This document shows positions 47,375-58,381 of a DNA stretch of 64,000 bases, piece by piece (the stretch's first letter is position 1; each line of letters starts with the position of its first letter). The stretch is from positions 558,001 to 622,000 of the forward strand of contig BCKK01000005.1 of NCBI GenBank assembly GCA_001600615.1. Direction: 5' to 3'. The DNA is from Dioszegia crocea. Lineage: Eukaryota > Basidiomycota > Tremellomycetes > Tremellales > Bulleribasidiaceae. The translations under genes were made by a program, and so were the position numbers. Under the pieces are notes generated by a model. The model saw only the letters and a list, made by a program, of their open reading frames with translations, was not told the DNA's origin and did no database searches.

Positions 47375-47597
47375 AGCAGCAGAAAGTTGTTAGGGATTTC
47401 TTCGATTGTCTTGGGGATTTGAGAGAAGAGATAGTTGTCGGATTGTATTTAGATTAGCCGTTGGTCGAGGCGGGCTCTGTCGCTGACTATGTGATATGGA
47501 AGTGATGCATGTATGAAAACGCGTCCTCACAGCTCCATTCCTTAGTCCCCGTTCTCGCAACTCCTCCTAGCTTCACTCATCTACTCTGAGGGGAGGA

Positions 47598-48584
47598 TCA
47601 AGGATATTGGTTTCGAAAGAGGGTACCATCTTCCCCGACCTCAGAGATCTGACTCGTGACTCTGTCATCGTCCGGAGTCACCCCAAACGGGAGAGGGAGA
47701 CCATCCTTGAGAAAGCCGAACTCAAGCATGTCTCGTGTGATCTTATCAGCAGGCTGAGGGGGATCAGTCTGATGCAGGATCACGCTGACACTGTACGGCG
47801 ATGGGACACCATCTTGACTTCGGGTTGCGTAGAGGTACGAACGGTAGGTATCGCATACCTCGCGCTTCATTTCCTTCTTGGCTCGTACCTTTGCTTGAGC
47901 GATGCCGTTGCGCCTCCGCTTTTCGGCCAATGCTTCGGCGGCGGGATCGGCGTCCAACCGGCTCAAGCTGTCCTCAACACTGCCCTCCATTGGAGTAAGA
48001 GCGGCCGATGGTGACATAGCAGTGATCTCGGGATGCAAGCCTGTGTCTTGGGTATCAGATTCAGACGGGAGATCGCACATGGCTGTCTGAGTGTCTTGGG
48101 TAGGAGGAGCAAACGAGTGATCGAGAGCAGTGAAGATAAGCATGTCGTTTGAGATTTCGGCAGCGGTGGAGAGCGAGAGATTTGTATGTCGCAGTGCGAC
48201 TTGAAGGCCGTATGGTAAGGATGCGTCGCTAGGGCTAGTATGATTGACCCGGACACAGAGATGCTTGTATACTGGAGCGTTCCCGTTGTCTTTGGTAAAC
48301 ACCCTCTGCTGAGCCAATCGATCTGTTCCCCGTCTTCTGCCCCGCTGCTCGTCAGTGGCCTTCTTCTTCCACCGGGACCACACCGTATCCTGCTTGCCCA
48401 ATTGAACCTTGTCGGCTTTCGATTTCGATTTCGTGGACTTGGTTGTTGAAAGCTGCTTGATCTGCGATCTTCTTGATGCGCGACAAGATCTCAAGATGGT
48501 GGATTCGTCATATCCGGTCTGGGTATCTTGCGAGGGTGTGGCTCTGTTGAAGGCGGTCAACAATGCGATGTCGGAAGCCTTCAT
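47598..48584 (-). CDS. Intronless orphan with an internal repeat
   Basis: One exon of 328 residues from ATG 48584 (MKASDIALLTAFNRATPSQD) to TGA 47598-47600. The upstream frame is open but has no ATG. It is basic and hydrophilic, with two copies of a motif: LPYGLQVALRHTNLSLSTAA then EISNDMLIF, and SPYSVSVILHQTDPPQPADK then ITRDMLEFG. Each copy is preceded by a basic stretch (KKKATDEQRGRRRGTDRL; EKRRRNGIAQAKVRAKKEMK). The basic segments resemble DNA-binding regions, but no leucine zipper is evident. No family recognised. Lack of introns is unusual here. Confidence 0.65.
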   Translation of the reverse strand: MKASDIALLTAFNRATPSQDTQTGYDESTILRSCRASRRSQIKQLSTTKSTKSKSKADKVQLGKQDTVWSRWKKKATDEQRGRRRGTDRLAQQRVFTKDNGNAPVYKHLCVRVNHTSPSDASLPYGLQVALRHTNLSLSTAAEISNDMLIFTALDHSFAPPTQDTQTAMCDLPSESDTQDTGLHPEITAMSPSAALTPMEGSVEDSLSRLDADPAAEALAEKRRRNGIAQAKVRAKKEMKREVCDTYRSYLYATRSQDGVPSPYSVSVILHQTDPPQPADKITRDMLEFGFLKDGLPLPFGVTPDDDRVTSQISEVGEDGTLFRNQYP

Positions 48585-49350
48585 GGTAGCTCGAATTGAG
48601 ACACTGTAGCGTAGCTTGAGTATGAGTTTGAAGATCTGATTGTGTATTGAGGGAGACCGATTCTGGGACACATCCGCCCTGGATTAGGGTGGCCGGGCCA
48701 AGGTGATTCAGTTACCGCTTTGTCCCAGCAGGTGAGCAAGCTGGCTTTCCTTTGTCACAATGCTATCAAACGCGTCACGGTCTGACTCAAGCACGTATGG
48801 TACCTGAAAGCTCAACGCCGACTCACGAGAGCCAACTCCTTTGAGCTAGCCAGCACAGCTTTTGCGAACAGCCGGAAGTAAAGCGGTAAGAACGTGTCGT
48901 CAGTGTCAGTGCACATTGCATAGCCCACGGGGGTGTTGATTGAGGTAGGTACAGCACTTCCTCTCGATGTCAGTGCTAGTCAATTGGCAGACTTCAGCGC
49001 TCACCTACATCAGGTCTCAGAATAAAAGCACAACCGTTACTCAATGCTGCTCTTCCGCACTCACAGACCTGCTCTTACTCTGTTAAGTAATGTATATGCT
49101 CAGCGGAACGGAGGTCCATCGTCCATGCATCGAGGCCTGGCCCTTCGGGTGTAATCGGAACTAAGCCCATCCGCATAGCGGCATCCGCCGCCGGCCTGAG
49201 TGCCGAATACAGCCGGGTGCCGGAGGCGGACTTACCCGACCTGTCCAGGCCAGCATCTATTTGCGGGTGGGGTAGAGGTATATACAAAGGCAACATCTCT
49301 CATCTCACCTCTATACACCTATCTACTCAAGAGATAGACAAACAGATAAG
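48585..49350. promoter_or_regulatory. Divergent promoter region with TATA box
   Basis: A 766-bp space. TATATA at 49279-49284 lies 67 bp before the plus-strand start at 49351. Around 49185-49240, CGG/CCG-rich imperfect inverted sequence (ccgccgccgg and ccggaggcgg) could bind Zn2Cys6 factors. No gene seen. Confidence 0.45.
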
Positions 49351-51310
49351 ATGCCTCAGCCTACTGTCGAAATCGTTCCATACCTCTCTACACCACTCCC
49401 GCCCCTCCGAGAGGCCTATCCTCCGGGGACCGGTGGGACTGGTCCGCGCTCCGAATGGCAGGGCGGGTTGACGAATGTTGGTGTGCTCAAGAACTTACAG
49501 GGCGATGTGGAGAAGTGTGAGTCCTGCCTGCGTGCTGCTTGCTATGAGTGCGAGAAGACTGGGTCGAGAAATGTGGCATGTAAAAGTTCCCCAGTTTGGT
49601 TAGGGTGGGATTGAGGAACGTGTAACCTATACTCGCTCCTGTTCTTAGACTGGGTTGTAGGGCTCGGAATCGGCTTGAAGAATATTGATGCTGATGCTCC
49701 ACTTAGACCTCTCCACTCTGCCTAACGAAGCACTCCACCCGCACCCTACCCACAAATACCCCAAATTCGTCCAGGCAATGTCTACAATCCCGCAAGTGAT
49801 CAAATCGCCCTCCGACCTTCAAGTCTGTAAGTTGTCCTATGCCCATCGCAATCTATCGGGACGTCAGTGTATCGGAACATCAGCGCTGAAAAAATGGCGC
49901 TTCTATCCGCTCTGGTCGGACCGGCCTGATTGTGCTTTGCAACAACGCTGATTCCCAGGCCTGTCCACTCTGCCCCTCGCTGGTGTAGCGTCCATGCTTA
50001 CCACACTCGACTGCAAAGAGGCTGGAATTGAGCCGGGAGCGAAAGGTGCCCAGGGGCTCGATGCGGCGGGTTACGAGAGTGTGAGTCGGGTCTCTTTGGG
50101 CTTAGGCGAATGAGCGGATGGGCGAATGGGAAGGAGCAGGAGAGGGGAAGCAGGGTGTTTGGTATGGTCAAAGCTGATATCTAGGACGGTGGTGAAGAGC
50201 CTGAGACTCGAGGCCATGTTCCCAAGGACGACCGGGTCAAGCCGTGGTACTGGCAGTACAGCAAGTCACCTATGGGTATGTTGGATCTTCCATCTTCGCC
50301 CCATGCCCAACTTCTGGTCATGAAGCGGTGTGCGCTCGCTTTCAGAAGTATAGTGAGACGGCGGCAGAGTAGGGACAGAGATCTTTTGAGAAGCTTTCAG
50401 GGAGATATGCTGAACCCAAGCTGACTTCTTATAGGCTCCGGAGAATTCCTCTTGATGCAGAAGGGCTCCGAAAAGGTTCATCTAGTCGTCAGGACAATCA
50501 ACTCGGCAGCATTCTCAAGGTCTGACTGGGATGAGTATGTTGTTGCTGTAAGTCTACCATTTCCCCCCAACGTCTTCTTTTGCTGACTCTCAGGGACCCT
50601 ACAAATACAATACCAAATCCAAGGCCTCATGGTACTGGTCTCGGTCGTACAACGCGACGAAACGTCTCGGGTGCACGCACTACGTTTTGACCGACTGGCA
50701 GCGATGGGCGTTTGGCGTGTTTGATGAGAAGCGCGAGTCGGGCTTTGTCAGTGAAGTCTGGAGTTACGATCAGACTAAGCCGAGCGTTATGCAGGCGCTG
50801 TTCTACTGGGCTCGGTGAGTTGGTCAGGTCTGTTTGGGATTGAGTTGGGGTGGTGAGAGGGGGAATGGAACGGAGTAGGAGATCATGGTGGGATGGGAGA
50901 TCTTGGGGTTGATGTGGGGTGATCTAAGACTGCCGGCTGTGGCGCCGAAGGTCCTGGTGGAGTCGACCAGGGCCAGTGGAGAGCGCATTTGAGGAAGTGG
51001 GAAGAATTGGACCGCGCCCGCCTTAGGCTATCTAGAATTTCGAACTTCAGCTGACGTGCTAGATCCGCCACTGGCGATAAGAACGGCTTCAAGGTTCCCT
51101 CTTCGTCATCTGCCAGCGAGAGCGAAGGGAAGGATATCTTCCCTGACAACCCCGCCCGCCGAGTTAGTATTTCCGGCGGTAAGCCCAGGCCACCCAAGGA
51201 TCCCCGGAAGGTCAAGGCTGCGAATGAGAGCGATGTAAGTCAAGTTTGAACATGTGATGAGCGAATGCTGATAAGTTCAGATCGAGGAGAGTGATGCTGA
51301 GGAGGCATAA
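49351..51310 (+). CDS. Conserved-looking orphan protein
   Basis: It starts at 49351 (MPQPTVEIVPYLSTPLPPLR) and ends ESDAEEA at TAA 51308-51310, with seven or so introns. The C-terminal half has a well-ordered, aromatic-rich region: KPWYWQYSKSPMGSGEFLLM, SRSDWDEYVVAGPYKY, HYVLTDWQRWAFGVF and SVMQALFYWAR. It looks like a compact alpha/beta domain, followed by a short basic and acidic tail (GGKPRPPKDPRK). I have an impression of similar basidiomycete proteins without function, but cannot name a family. No signal peptide or membrane helix. Confidence 0.75.
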
Positions 51311-51625
51311 GGCGTTGCTGCTTCAGATGGCAGGACCCAGAGTAGGGATGTAGGGTTGAATTGATGTGTGGCGTTGTCAAAAAATGATTGGGTTGTGAAC
51401 GGATATGTATGACTCCTTTTGCGCTCTTCCCATCGTGGATCTCAGAATCCACTCTGGCCTCCCTGTTACACTTCTCCAAAGTGGAGAACCATAGCTATGA
51501 TCGATCCATCACACAGCTGGCGGCATCACGTAACGGTTTGGCTGGGCGAGCAACGCGAAGCATGTCGACTTCCCTGTCAGCTATCACATTCTACCCCTAT
51601 CTGAGCTAAGCAGGTGGAAGTGACC

Positions 51626-52864
51626 ATGTACGCGGCGTTACTGCTTCTCCTAGGAGCTCTGTAAGTTATCTATTATCTCAGACTTACAGCTCTGGGTCGA
51701 ACGGCGCCCGCGGGAGGGAGCTAAATCTTGCAGAGCTCCCAACGCAGCTTGGGCATTTACTTTCAAAGGCTACGTACCGCTTGATGGGCTCTTGTCCAGT
51801 GAGTCTAGCTTCCACAGCGCTGAAGATGGATTCCAGAACATGATAGAACGGGATTCTGACGCGTTTAGATGTCACGCTTAGCCCGTTGAGCCGGATCGTG
51901 CTGGATCATTCTTCGAGATATGGGTTGATACGTCAAGATGGGACGTTTGAGCTGTACGTCTTGCTCTGCTATGTTCCACCAACTCCCGCAGATAGTCATT
52001 GAGAAGAAGCGTCCTGCTGATCGTCACAGATTCGACTTATCCGAGGGAACACACATCCTCACTCCTCAAATCCCAAACTATGTCTTCCCCACTGTAAGCC
52101 GAATCTCACGCCCTCTCATCTAAATTACAATGCTGAACATACAGTATCTCCTAACACTCACCTCCTCCCCTCCTTCAACACCCGCCGAACCACCTTTAGC
52201 AGAACTATCAAGCTCCACCCCCTCGCCCCACCTAACCCCCCATCTCCAAATCCTCCATATTGGTAAAACCCCGCTATCCGCCGATACTCAATCACTGCCG
52301 TACCCACTAGCCATCCGACCTTTGGGTCAAGAAGGATACTATACGCCACGAGGAGGAGTGGACGTTTTGGGCATGCTGAAGAGTCCGATTGTACTCATGA
52401 TGCTCTTTTCGGGGTTGATGATGTTTGCTATGCCTAAACTTATGGTGAGTTGGCGAGACATCCAGAACTTCAAGACGAATGGAGAGGGTGGAGAGAGTGA
52501 TTGAATATGGATTGTGCTGATTGTCTAGGCAAGCGTCGATGCTGATCCAGAGTTGAAGAAGGAGATGGCGGAAGCTAGGAAGAGGATGACGGGGATGCAA
52601 TCGGGATTAACGGGAGGGTGAGTGTGGCTGCTCCTTGCCGGCTGGTCTGGTCCACTCTTTGGAGAGGGTGACGGTGCGGAGAGGATGGACTAGGTGTACA
52701 GAACTGATCTGTCTAGGCTATCCAGTATGCTCGGAGGCGGGGAATCGGTTTCGCCGCCTACACCTCCTCTCAAGGCCGAACCAGCAGCTCCGGTGGCCGC
52801 TGCTGGACGAGGCGGGGCGAGCGGTAGAGGTAATGCCGGGGCGCAAAGACGGAGAGGCAAGTAG
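51626..52864 (+). CDS. EMC7: ER membrane protein complex subunit 7
   Basis: A subunit of the ER membrane protein complex, which inserts membrane proteins (EMC7, yeast Sop4). ATG 51626 opens a signal peptide split by intron 1 (MYAALLLLLGALAPNAAWAF). A lumenal beta-sandwich follows: FKGYVPLDG, RYGLIRQDGTFELP, FDLSEGTHILTPQI and PLAIRPLGQEGYYTPRGGVD. One membrane helix reads SPIVLMMLFSGLMMFAMPKL. The cytosolic tail has DADPELKKEMAEARKRM and ends AQRRRGK at TAG 52862-52864. Domain order and length are normal. Confidence 0.92.
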
Positions 52865-53376
52865 ACAAGGTGCTGTGATGACCCTACATACCTCACGGCT
52901 TTAGGGAATTTGAGCTCTTTGCCGAGCCCTTTGACAGACTAACGTATCTACAGCTAGCAACTTATTATGACTCACCTGTAGCTGCCTAGTAATGTTCTAA
53001 AAGTGTTGCATATATCACTGAACCCAATTTACTCAGCAGCGAAAGGAATCACGCTCGAACGGCACGGCCACCATCAAAGGCATCCTCACCGGTATCCGGG
53101 CTTCGCTTGGTGTGAAGGACATCGGGCAGGGCTGTTTGGAGTCAATGGTGAATGGCCGAAGTGCCACACAGTGTCAACGCCGCGGAAATATCAGCTTCGT
53201 CCAGGCCTTCGGGCATGAAAGGACGGCCTACTCTAGGCCTCTTTTGGAGAGCGTGAGCCATGGGTGAGCGCCTACTTGCAACGGTCCCGCCCCATCAAAC
53301 CCTCTTCTATTCTTCATCGTCCGCTATCAGTTGGACAACCTGCGCAATATCTTCCCACACACGCTAACACCCCACA
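52865..53376. other. Spacer before orphan cluster
   Basis: A 512-bp space. It holds the EMC7 3' flank and the promoter of the first cluster gene. Short open frames here lack splice support. No RNA gene or repeat was recognised. Confidence 0.4.
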
Positions 53377-53970
53377 ATGACGCCCAAAGACATCAGCAGC
53401 GATGCGACTACCCCCTCCGTGGTGAGTCTCACCGAGACAGCCCCCATCGCCGCCACAGTGTCGGGGGAGCTTCAGCAGCAAGCGGCCAACACTGCTCAGG
53501 TGTTCAGCGACATCTTCGAGAAGACCTGTCAGACAAAGTTGCGGAATCTGCCAGTGAGCGGGGGATCGGTACTCTCTCAGGCAGAAACACTCAAGACTTT
53601 CATCCATTCAGACCTGGCTAGGCTGAGGACGGGACTTCTTCAGATCTTCAAAGACAATCTCCAGTCCGAGAATGATCCGGCGGTCGACAGTGATGCTAAT
53701 CCCTCGAACTCGCGACCGTTGACCTGTGACTTCATCGTGGCAACAGTTGCGGATGCGCTGGACATCCAGGTGGTCGAGTACACCCAGCGGGTCACTACTG
53801 CGCTTGAGAGTCTTGGGGCGCCCGACGCCGCCGACCGGTAAGTCAAGCCCTGCCCCCCTGGTTCATGGACCAGTAGGCTGATATTCAGGCTCGGAGAGAT
53901 CATGGCCAAGCTGCTCAAGCCCGATGACGATCAAGTCGCCGACCCTGCCCTTGAGAGCGAGGCCCAGTGA
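53377..53970 (+). CDS. Orphan helical protein, cluster gene 1
   Basis: Two exons: ATG 53377 (MTPKDISSDATTPSVVSLTE) and a phase-2 intron from about 53838 to 53889, then LGEIMAKLLKPDDDQ to TGA 53968-53970. Predicted soluble, acidic and helical, with amphipathic stretches such as ELQQQAANTAQVFSDIFEKT and DALDIQVVEYTQRVTTALES. No signal peptide, membrane segment or known motif. It resembles the next two genes in size class, helicity and a single phase-2 intron near a D-x-(F/L) site, which hints at distant common origin. Confidence 0.65.
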
Positions 53971-54228
53971 CGCGCAGGAGCCAGCTCATCGAGTTCCTTG
54001 GTTACCGAGATCATCATTACTGATCTATCTCATCTGCTAAGAATGTATTGACTTGAGGTGGCACATGGGATCCAGTTCTGCCACTTGTCACTAACACCGC
54101 GGCGATAGCGATGTTGATAACCCCTTGATAGTGAAAGGATGCCGGGTGGCGTGACATCACTCTGACCTTATCTCTAAGGATCCTCTCGCTGAGGGTTTGC
54201 AGACTCGACAGACCCCAACCTGTCCACT

Positions 54229-54235
54229 TATAAAA
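54229..54235 (+). promoter_or_regulatory. TATA box of cluster gene 2
   Basis: TATAAAA about 210 bp before ATG 54444. The intervening leader contains a hexanucleotide microsatellite. Confidence 0.45.
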
Positions 54236-54290
54236 CGTGCTCCTCTTCATTTTGGATGCCTCTCTTGTACTTCACACTCCAAATTCACAC

Positions 54291-54360
54291 CTTCCACTTC
54301 CACTTCCACTTCCACTTCCACTTCCACTTCCACTTCCACTTCCACTTCCACTTCCACTTC
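54291..54360 (+). repeat. (CTTCCA)n microsatellite, about 11.7 units
   Basis: A pure hexanucleotide tract of 70 bp, lying 84 bp before ATG 54444 and probably in the 5' untranslated leader. On the minus strand it would encode only Lys-Trp or Glu-Val dipeptides, an artefact. Confidence 0.95.
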
Positions 54361-54443
54361 AATCTCAGACAGACAGGACCACCTGCCAGAATATCGACCT
54401 CTTTCCGCAATCTCGCACCACATACCACGCACACCAGATCATC

Positions 54444-55299
54444 ATGTCTTACTTCCTTCGCAATCAGGATATGGAATACGCATACTCCGGTCGTACCCAC
54501 AAGGTCATCCTCGAGGAGACTGGCGCTACGCTCATCAGGCGATGCGAACAATGGCTGACGCAGAGCAATCTTCCTTCGGATGTCAGCGCGGAACAGCGGG
54601 ATGTCGAGCGACTTCGTGCGGCGGTGAATAGGCTGATGGTATCCCACAACGATGAAGCATGGGGAGCGGCTGTGGAGTTCGGGCACCTTATCTCGTATTC
54701 CGAAAACATCAGGAAGATGGCCCGGTCTGATGCGGCGGTTGAGGCTTACGGTCGGCTTGGAATCCTTATTCTGCAAAACGAGGACCGCAGAGCAGAGTGA
54801 GTGGGATACACAATTGGGCCCGTAATGAAGCTGACTTACAAGCTTCGACGATTTCATGATGAAGCTGGCGGAGGATCTTGACTTCCTGGAAGAGTCACGT
54901 TTCAAGTCTCGATCCCAGGAAGTCGTTACAACAGCGGCATGGGTTGACGTCAATCTTCACTGCATCGAGGCGCACCCGCTCAACTCGGATCCCAAGCAGG
55001 TGCCGTCTGGTGTTCTTGCGGGATATAAGGCGACTCTCCGAGGCCTTGAGCAGCGATTCCATCAGGGTCAAAGCAGCTATCTCGAGAACTCGGCGACATC
55101 GGGCGCGAGTGATGCGACATCCGGTTTGCTACTCAAACGAGACGCAAACGCTCTCTTCAACGCGACTGCCGACGCAATGGGGGTCTACAGCGACGCGGGA
55201 TATGCTGATAACGCTGATCCATGCGCGTGGCCGTCGTGTCCGGCCGAAGCTTGTGACTATACCCCCAGCAGCGGATGGAGTACAGGGAGTCAGGCCTGA
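54444..55299 (+). CDS. Orphan helical protein, cluster gene 2
   Basis: ATG 54444 (MSYFLRNQDMEYAYSGRTHK), a phase-2 intron from about 54796 to 54842, then DFDDFMMKLAEDLDFLEES to TGA 55297-55299. The N-terminal two thirds are helical (VERLRAAVNRLMVSHND, SENIRKMARSDAAVEAYGRL). The C-terminus is Ser/Ala-rich and contains CAWPSCPAEAC, a small Cys cluster. No signal peptide or named domain. Expression may be strong, given the TATA box and pyrimidine-rich leader, but that is inference. Function unknown. Confidence 0.7.
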
Positions 55300-55929
55300 T
55301 CAGCGCATCTTCTCGAGCACTGTGAGAGCTCCAATGGGAGGACGCCGGGCAGTGCAGGCAGAGCGGATCGAGTTTGCGTCGATATACTAGACTGACAGGC
55401 ACCTATGTACTTACCATTTCAAAACTTCGCTCAGTTACTGTTCATACGTACTCCTGATAGACTACGGTCATAACTTTAAACCACAGCAGTCACACAGTAC
55501 ATCGATACCAGCTCACTAGATGACTGCTAAGTACACATCAAGAGAAGAATTAGCTGATCACCTTCCGAAGCTGAGAGCGGTAGGTCTAGCATCACAGTGG
55601 ATCAGAAGCTCACGGGCGATTTGCCACCTAAAGCTAACGCCGCGACGATATCGTCGCTCCCACCTCCCGAGATATGAAAGGATGGATGTGAGCGAAATGC
55701 CAAACATGCACTGTAACTAAGGATCTTCGCTGTGGGGGCTCTACTAGGCCTTTTTGGGGGTTTTTCGGGGCCCCTTCAGGCTATATGGAGCGCGCTGATC
55801 ACCGGCCATCACTGTCAACTTCCTCTTTCGTACATCACGCATCTCTCACCCTCGACTTGCCATCTCATCTTCGCTCCCACCACACCTATCGCACTCACAC
55901 TCACACCCGCGTTCACACTCAAGACCAAA
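55300..55929. other. Spacer between cluster genes 2 and 3
   Basis: A 630-bp space. A G/C-run patch (tttttggggg then ccccttcagg) sits near 55750-55780, and the leader of gene 3 is rich in cac/ctc. No gene seen. Confidence 0.4.
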
Positions 55930-56485
55930 ATGGCTGCCGCTTCAACCTCCTCCTACTTCAAACCCAACAAAGAGATTCCCTGGCAGGCATCAGGTGGTAC
56001 GCACCAGGCTCTTTATTTGGCCGCCGCCGACGTGCTCGAGAAAGGACATGCTGAGCGATTGGATCAGTGGCACCAGGACAGCAGTCGTGCAGCGATCGGG
56101 CAGGACACGAAGGACATGTACGTCCGAGCGATTGAGAGTGGCCAAACAGATGTCGCTCTTTTCCGGGAAGGAGTGAGGATTGTGTCCAATTCCTTACTCA
56201 CGTCTGATCAAATGGACTCTGCAGTCTTTCGTCAGATCAGCCAGAAGATGAGTACCATCATCAATCGAGGATGTGAGCGTGCACTGAACGCCTTCACCGA
56301 AATGACTTGTGATGCCCTGGATGGGAAGGATACTGCTGAATCGTGAGTGCGACGGGGAAAAACGTGCCAGATCTGCTCGACTGACGACCAGCTTCAATGC
56401 CCTTGCTCAAGAGCTGTACGGGATGGGCTGGACTGGGGACACCAGTGGACTCGCAACCAACCTCGCTGCTCTCACAGTGGATTAG
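55930..56485 (+). CDS. Orphan helical protein, cluster gene 3
   Basis: ATG 55930 (MAAASTSSYFKPNKEIPWQA), a phase-2 intron from about 56343 to 56391, then FNALAQELYGMGWTGDTSG to TAG 56483-56485. Helical and soluble: HQALYLAAADVLEKGHAERL, MDSAVFRQISQKMSTIINRG. No signal or membrane segment, no named family. The intron context (TAES|FNALAQELY) resembles that of cluster gene 2 (RRAD|FDDFMMKL) and gene 1 (AADR|LGEIMAKL), all phase 2. Confidence 0.68.
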
Positions 56486-56755
56486 CAGGCCGGGCACAAG
56501 GGAGAGCGCATGCACTGTGGACAAGGGAGATGTGGCGGATGTTGAGTGCCCAAATGGATGATGAGACATTCGTACTCATTTGCAGCATGTATGAAGTCTT
56601 GCGGGGACTTGACCACAGCTCTCGTGATCTGCGACTGCAAGTCTGCACATATCGTATACATTGCCGTACTGAAGTTATCTTATAACCGATGCCTTATGAC
56701 TCCTATGGTCGTACAAATCTGCCTACGTCTCAAGTCACACCATATAGTAGAACAT

Positions 56756-58381
56756 CTACCACGGCTGCGCCAGGCCAAACCCTTCCCCGACCCCAGCCCA
56801 GCTCCCCAACCCACCAGTCCCAACCCCCCTCCCGACCTCCCCCTCATCCGACTCACTACCCTCAGACGAGTACGCCCACACCTCACTCCCACTCCCACTA
56901 TACATCTCCGCAGTCTCCACCTCCGAGTCCTCCAATGAAGGCTGGACAGACCATCGCTGACTATCAACTGAAGAGACGGATGACAATTGCGAGAGGAGTG
57001 ACGCAGTGAGGGATTGAAGATCGGGTGAGGAGATATAGGAGTGGGATCCGTAGTCTGAGTCGAGGTCCAGGTCGGATATGGGAGAGTAGAGGGATATGGG
57101 GGTGCTTTGGCCTGAAGCCCAGTCTTCGGCTGATTCGGCGGGTGATAGGGCGCTGACTGATGCGTCTAGGGCTGGGAAGATGAGGTCGACCACTGGGGAT
57201 TGGGGGGTGCGCTCAACCGCTATAGCAGGGACCTGTTGTGGTTCATCCCATACTTCCATCATCTCCCTCGATTCCCGCCTGCTCAACTCCATCACGCCAC
57301 TAGACACCTCGGTAATCTCCTTCAGACCCCACCATACCCTTCCGCCCTCCGTCACCAACCACCCGCCTAGAAGCGTCATAATGTCCGCCTCGGACCTGCC
57401 CTCGAATGTCAGTCTGAGGATGTCCGGCCTGCCCATCCCATCCAACACCATCTCGTGGCGCACGCCTTGACCCGCCTGAGTTTCATCATTCATAAACCCC
57501 AGATCGTCCAGCCGCGCGAGGAGCGGGCCAATCTTGTGCCAATAGTGTAGACTGAAGGCTTCTTGGAGGCTGAGGACGCCTAGGGTGAGGGATGAGAGGA
57601 CGGCAACGCCCACTTCTGCCGCGGCGTACGGTACGTCCGTGGTGGATGAGAGCAAGGCAGAGAGGGAGGGGGAGAGGGGAAGGGAGAGGATGGTGGTCGA
57701 CCCAGGTGTGACGAGGGTGTCGACGGTGGGGGGGAGAGGGGTGGAGATGGTGGGTTGGACATAAGGGAAGTAGTTGGTAAGATCGGTGATTGACAAGTGA
57801 GAGTCGATCGTACCGACAGAGCAGGAAGATGATCCGCGGATGGATCGGATACGCCGAGTGCGTTGACGGCTGCTCCGACGAGGCTTGTAGGGCTTAAACC
57901 TCGTTGCGCGGGGTAGAGACTTCTCGACTTCTTCGTCCGATAGCAAAGCGGCAAAAGCGCGCAGAACAACGGGGACATTGGAGTGTACAGCCGATGCCGA
58001 GGGACCAGAAGCGAATGTCCTCGCTGATCCCAAACCCACATTGCCTGCCATTCCTGGCCCGGCTCTACATCGCCCGCCAGACCCAGTCCGGATATTCCGG
58101 CTGGAAGCCATCAAGCGCGCGTGCGCAGAGAGAGGGCGGTGATGTCTCGTGCCCAGCCTAATAGGCTCGAGGGCATATGCCGCCGGTCGGCCATTGACTA
58201 GATGACCAGAGGTTTCGGTAAGGATTGGGAAGGTTTCTTTGGCGAGTTGGACGAGGGCCTGACGGGCTCGGCGGCCAGTGAGGACGACACCAGTGCTAGA
58301 TGCCCGAGGAACATGTTTCGCCACTGCCACCGCTTGGCGGAGGATGGAGGAGAACGTGGTGCTGGTCCAGAAGGCCGGCAT
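56756..58381 (-). CDS. Intronless 541-residue orphan, possible mitochondrial
   Basis: A single exon from ATG 58381 (MPAFWTSTTFSSILRQAVAV) to the stop at 56756. The N-terminus lacks acidic residues for about 40 residues and is Arg/Ser/Ala-rich (KHVPRASSTGVVLTGRRARQ), consistent with mitochondrial import, though a second Arg-rich stretch follows later. The middle has an ordered hydrophobic region (VGVAVLSSLTLGVLSLQEAF, HYWHKIGPLLARLDDLGFM). The C-terminal third is Ser/Glu/Asp-rich and likely disordered. No family recognised. It converges on cluster gene 3 and is the only minus-strand gene in this stretch. Confidence 0.65.
   Translation of the reverse strand: MPAFWTSTTFSSILRQAVAVAKHVPRASSTGVVLTGRRARQALVQLAKETFPILTETSGHLVNGRPAAYALEPIRLGTRHHRPLSAHARLMASSRNIRTGSGGRCRAGPGMAGNVGLGSARTFASGPSASAVHSNVPVVLRAFAALLSDEEVEKSLPRATRFKPYKPRRSSRQRTRRIRSIRGSSSCSVGTIDSHLSITDLTNYFPYVQPTISTPLPPTVDTLVTPGSTTILSLPLSPSLSALLSSTTDVPYAAAEVGVAVLSSLTLGVLSLQEAFSLHYWHKIGPLLARLDDLGFMNDETQAGQGVRHEMVLDGMGRPDILRLTFEGRSEADIMTLLGGWLVTEGGRVWWGLKEITEVSSGVMELSRRESREMMEVWDEPQQVPAIAVERTPQSPVVDLIFPALDASVSALSPAESAEDWASGQSTPISLYSPISDLDLDSDYGSHSYISSPDLQSLTASLLSQLSSVSSVDSQRWSVQPSLEDSEVETAEMYSGSGSEVWAYSSEGSESDEGEVGRGVGTGGLGSWAGVGEGFGLAQPW

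Noticed and set aside
54285..54953. Minus-strand frame ending in a Lys-Trp repeat
   Set aside because: The repeat is the microsatellite read backwards; the rest is antisense to cluster gene 2.
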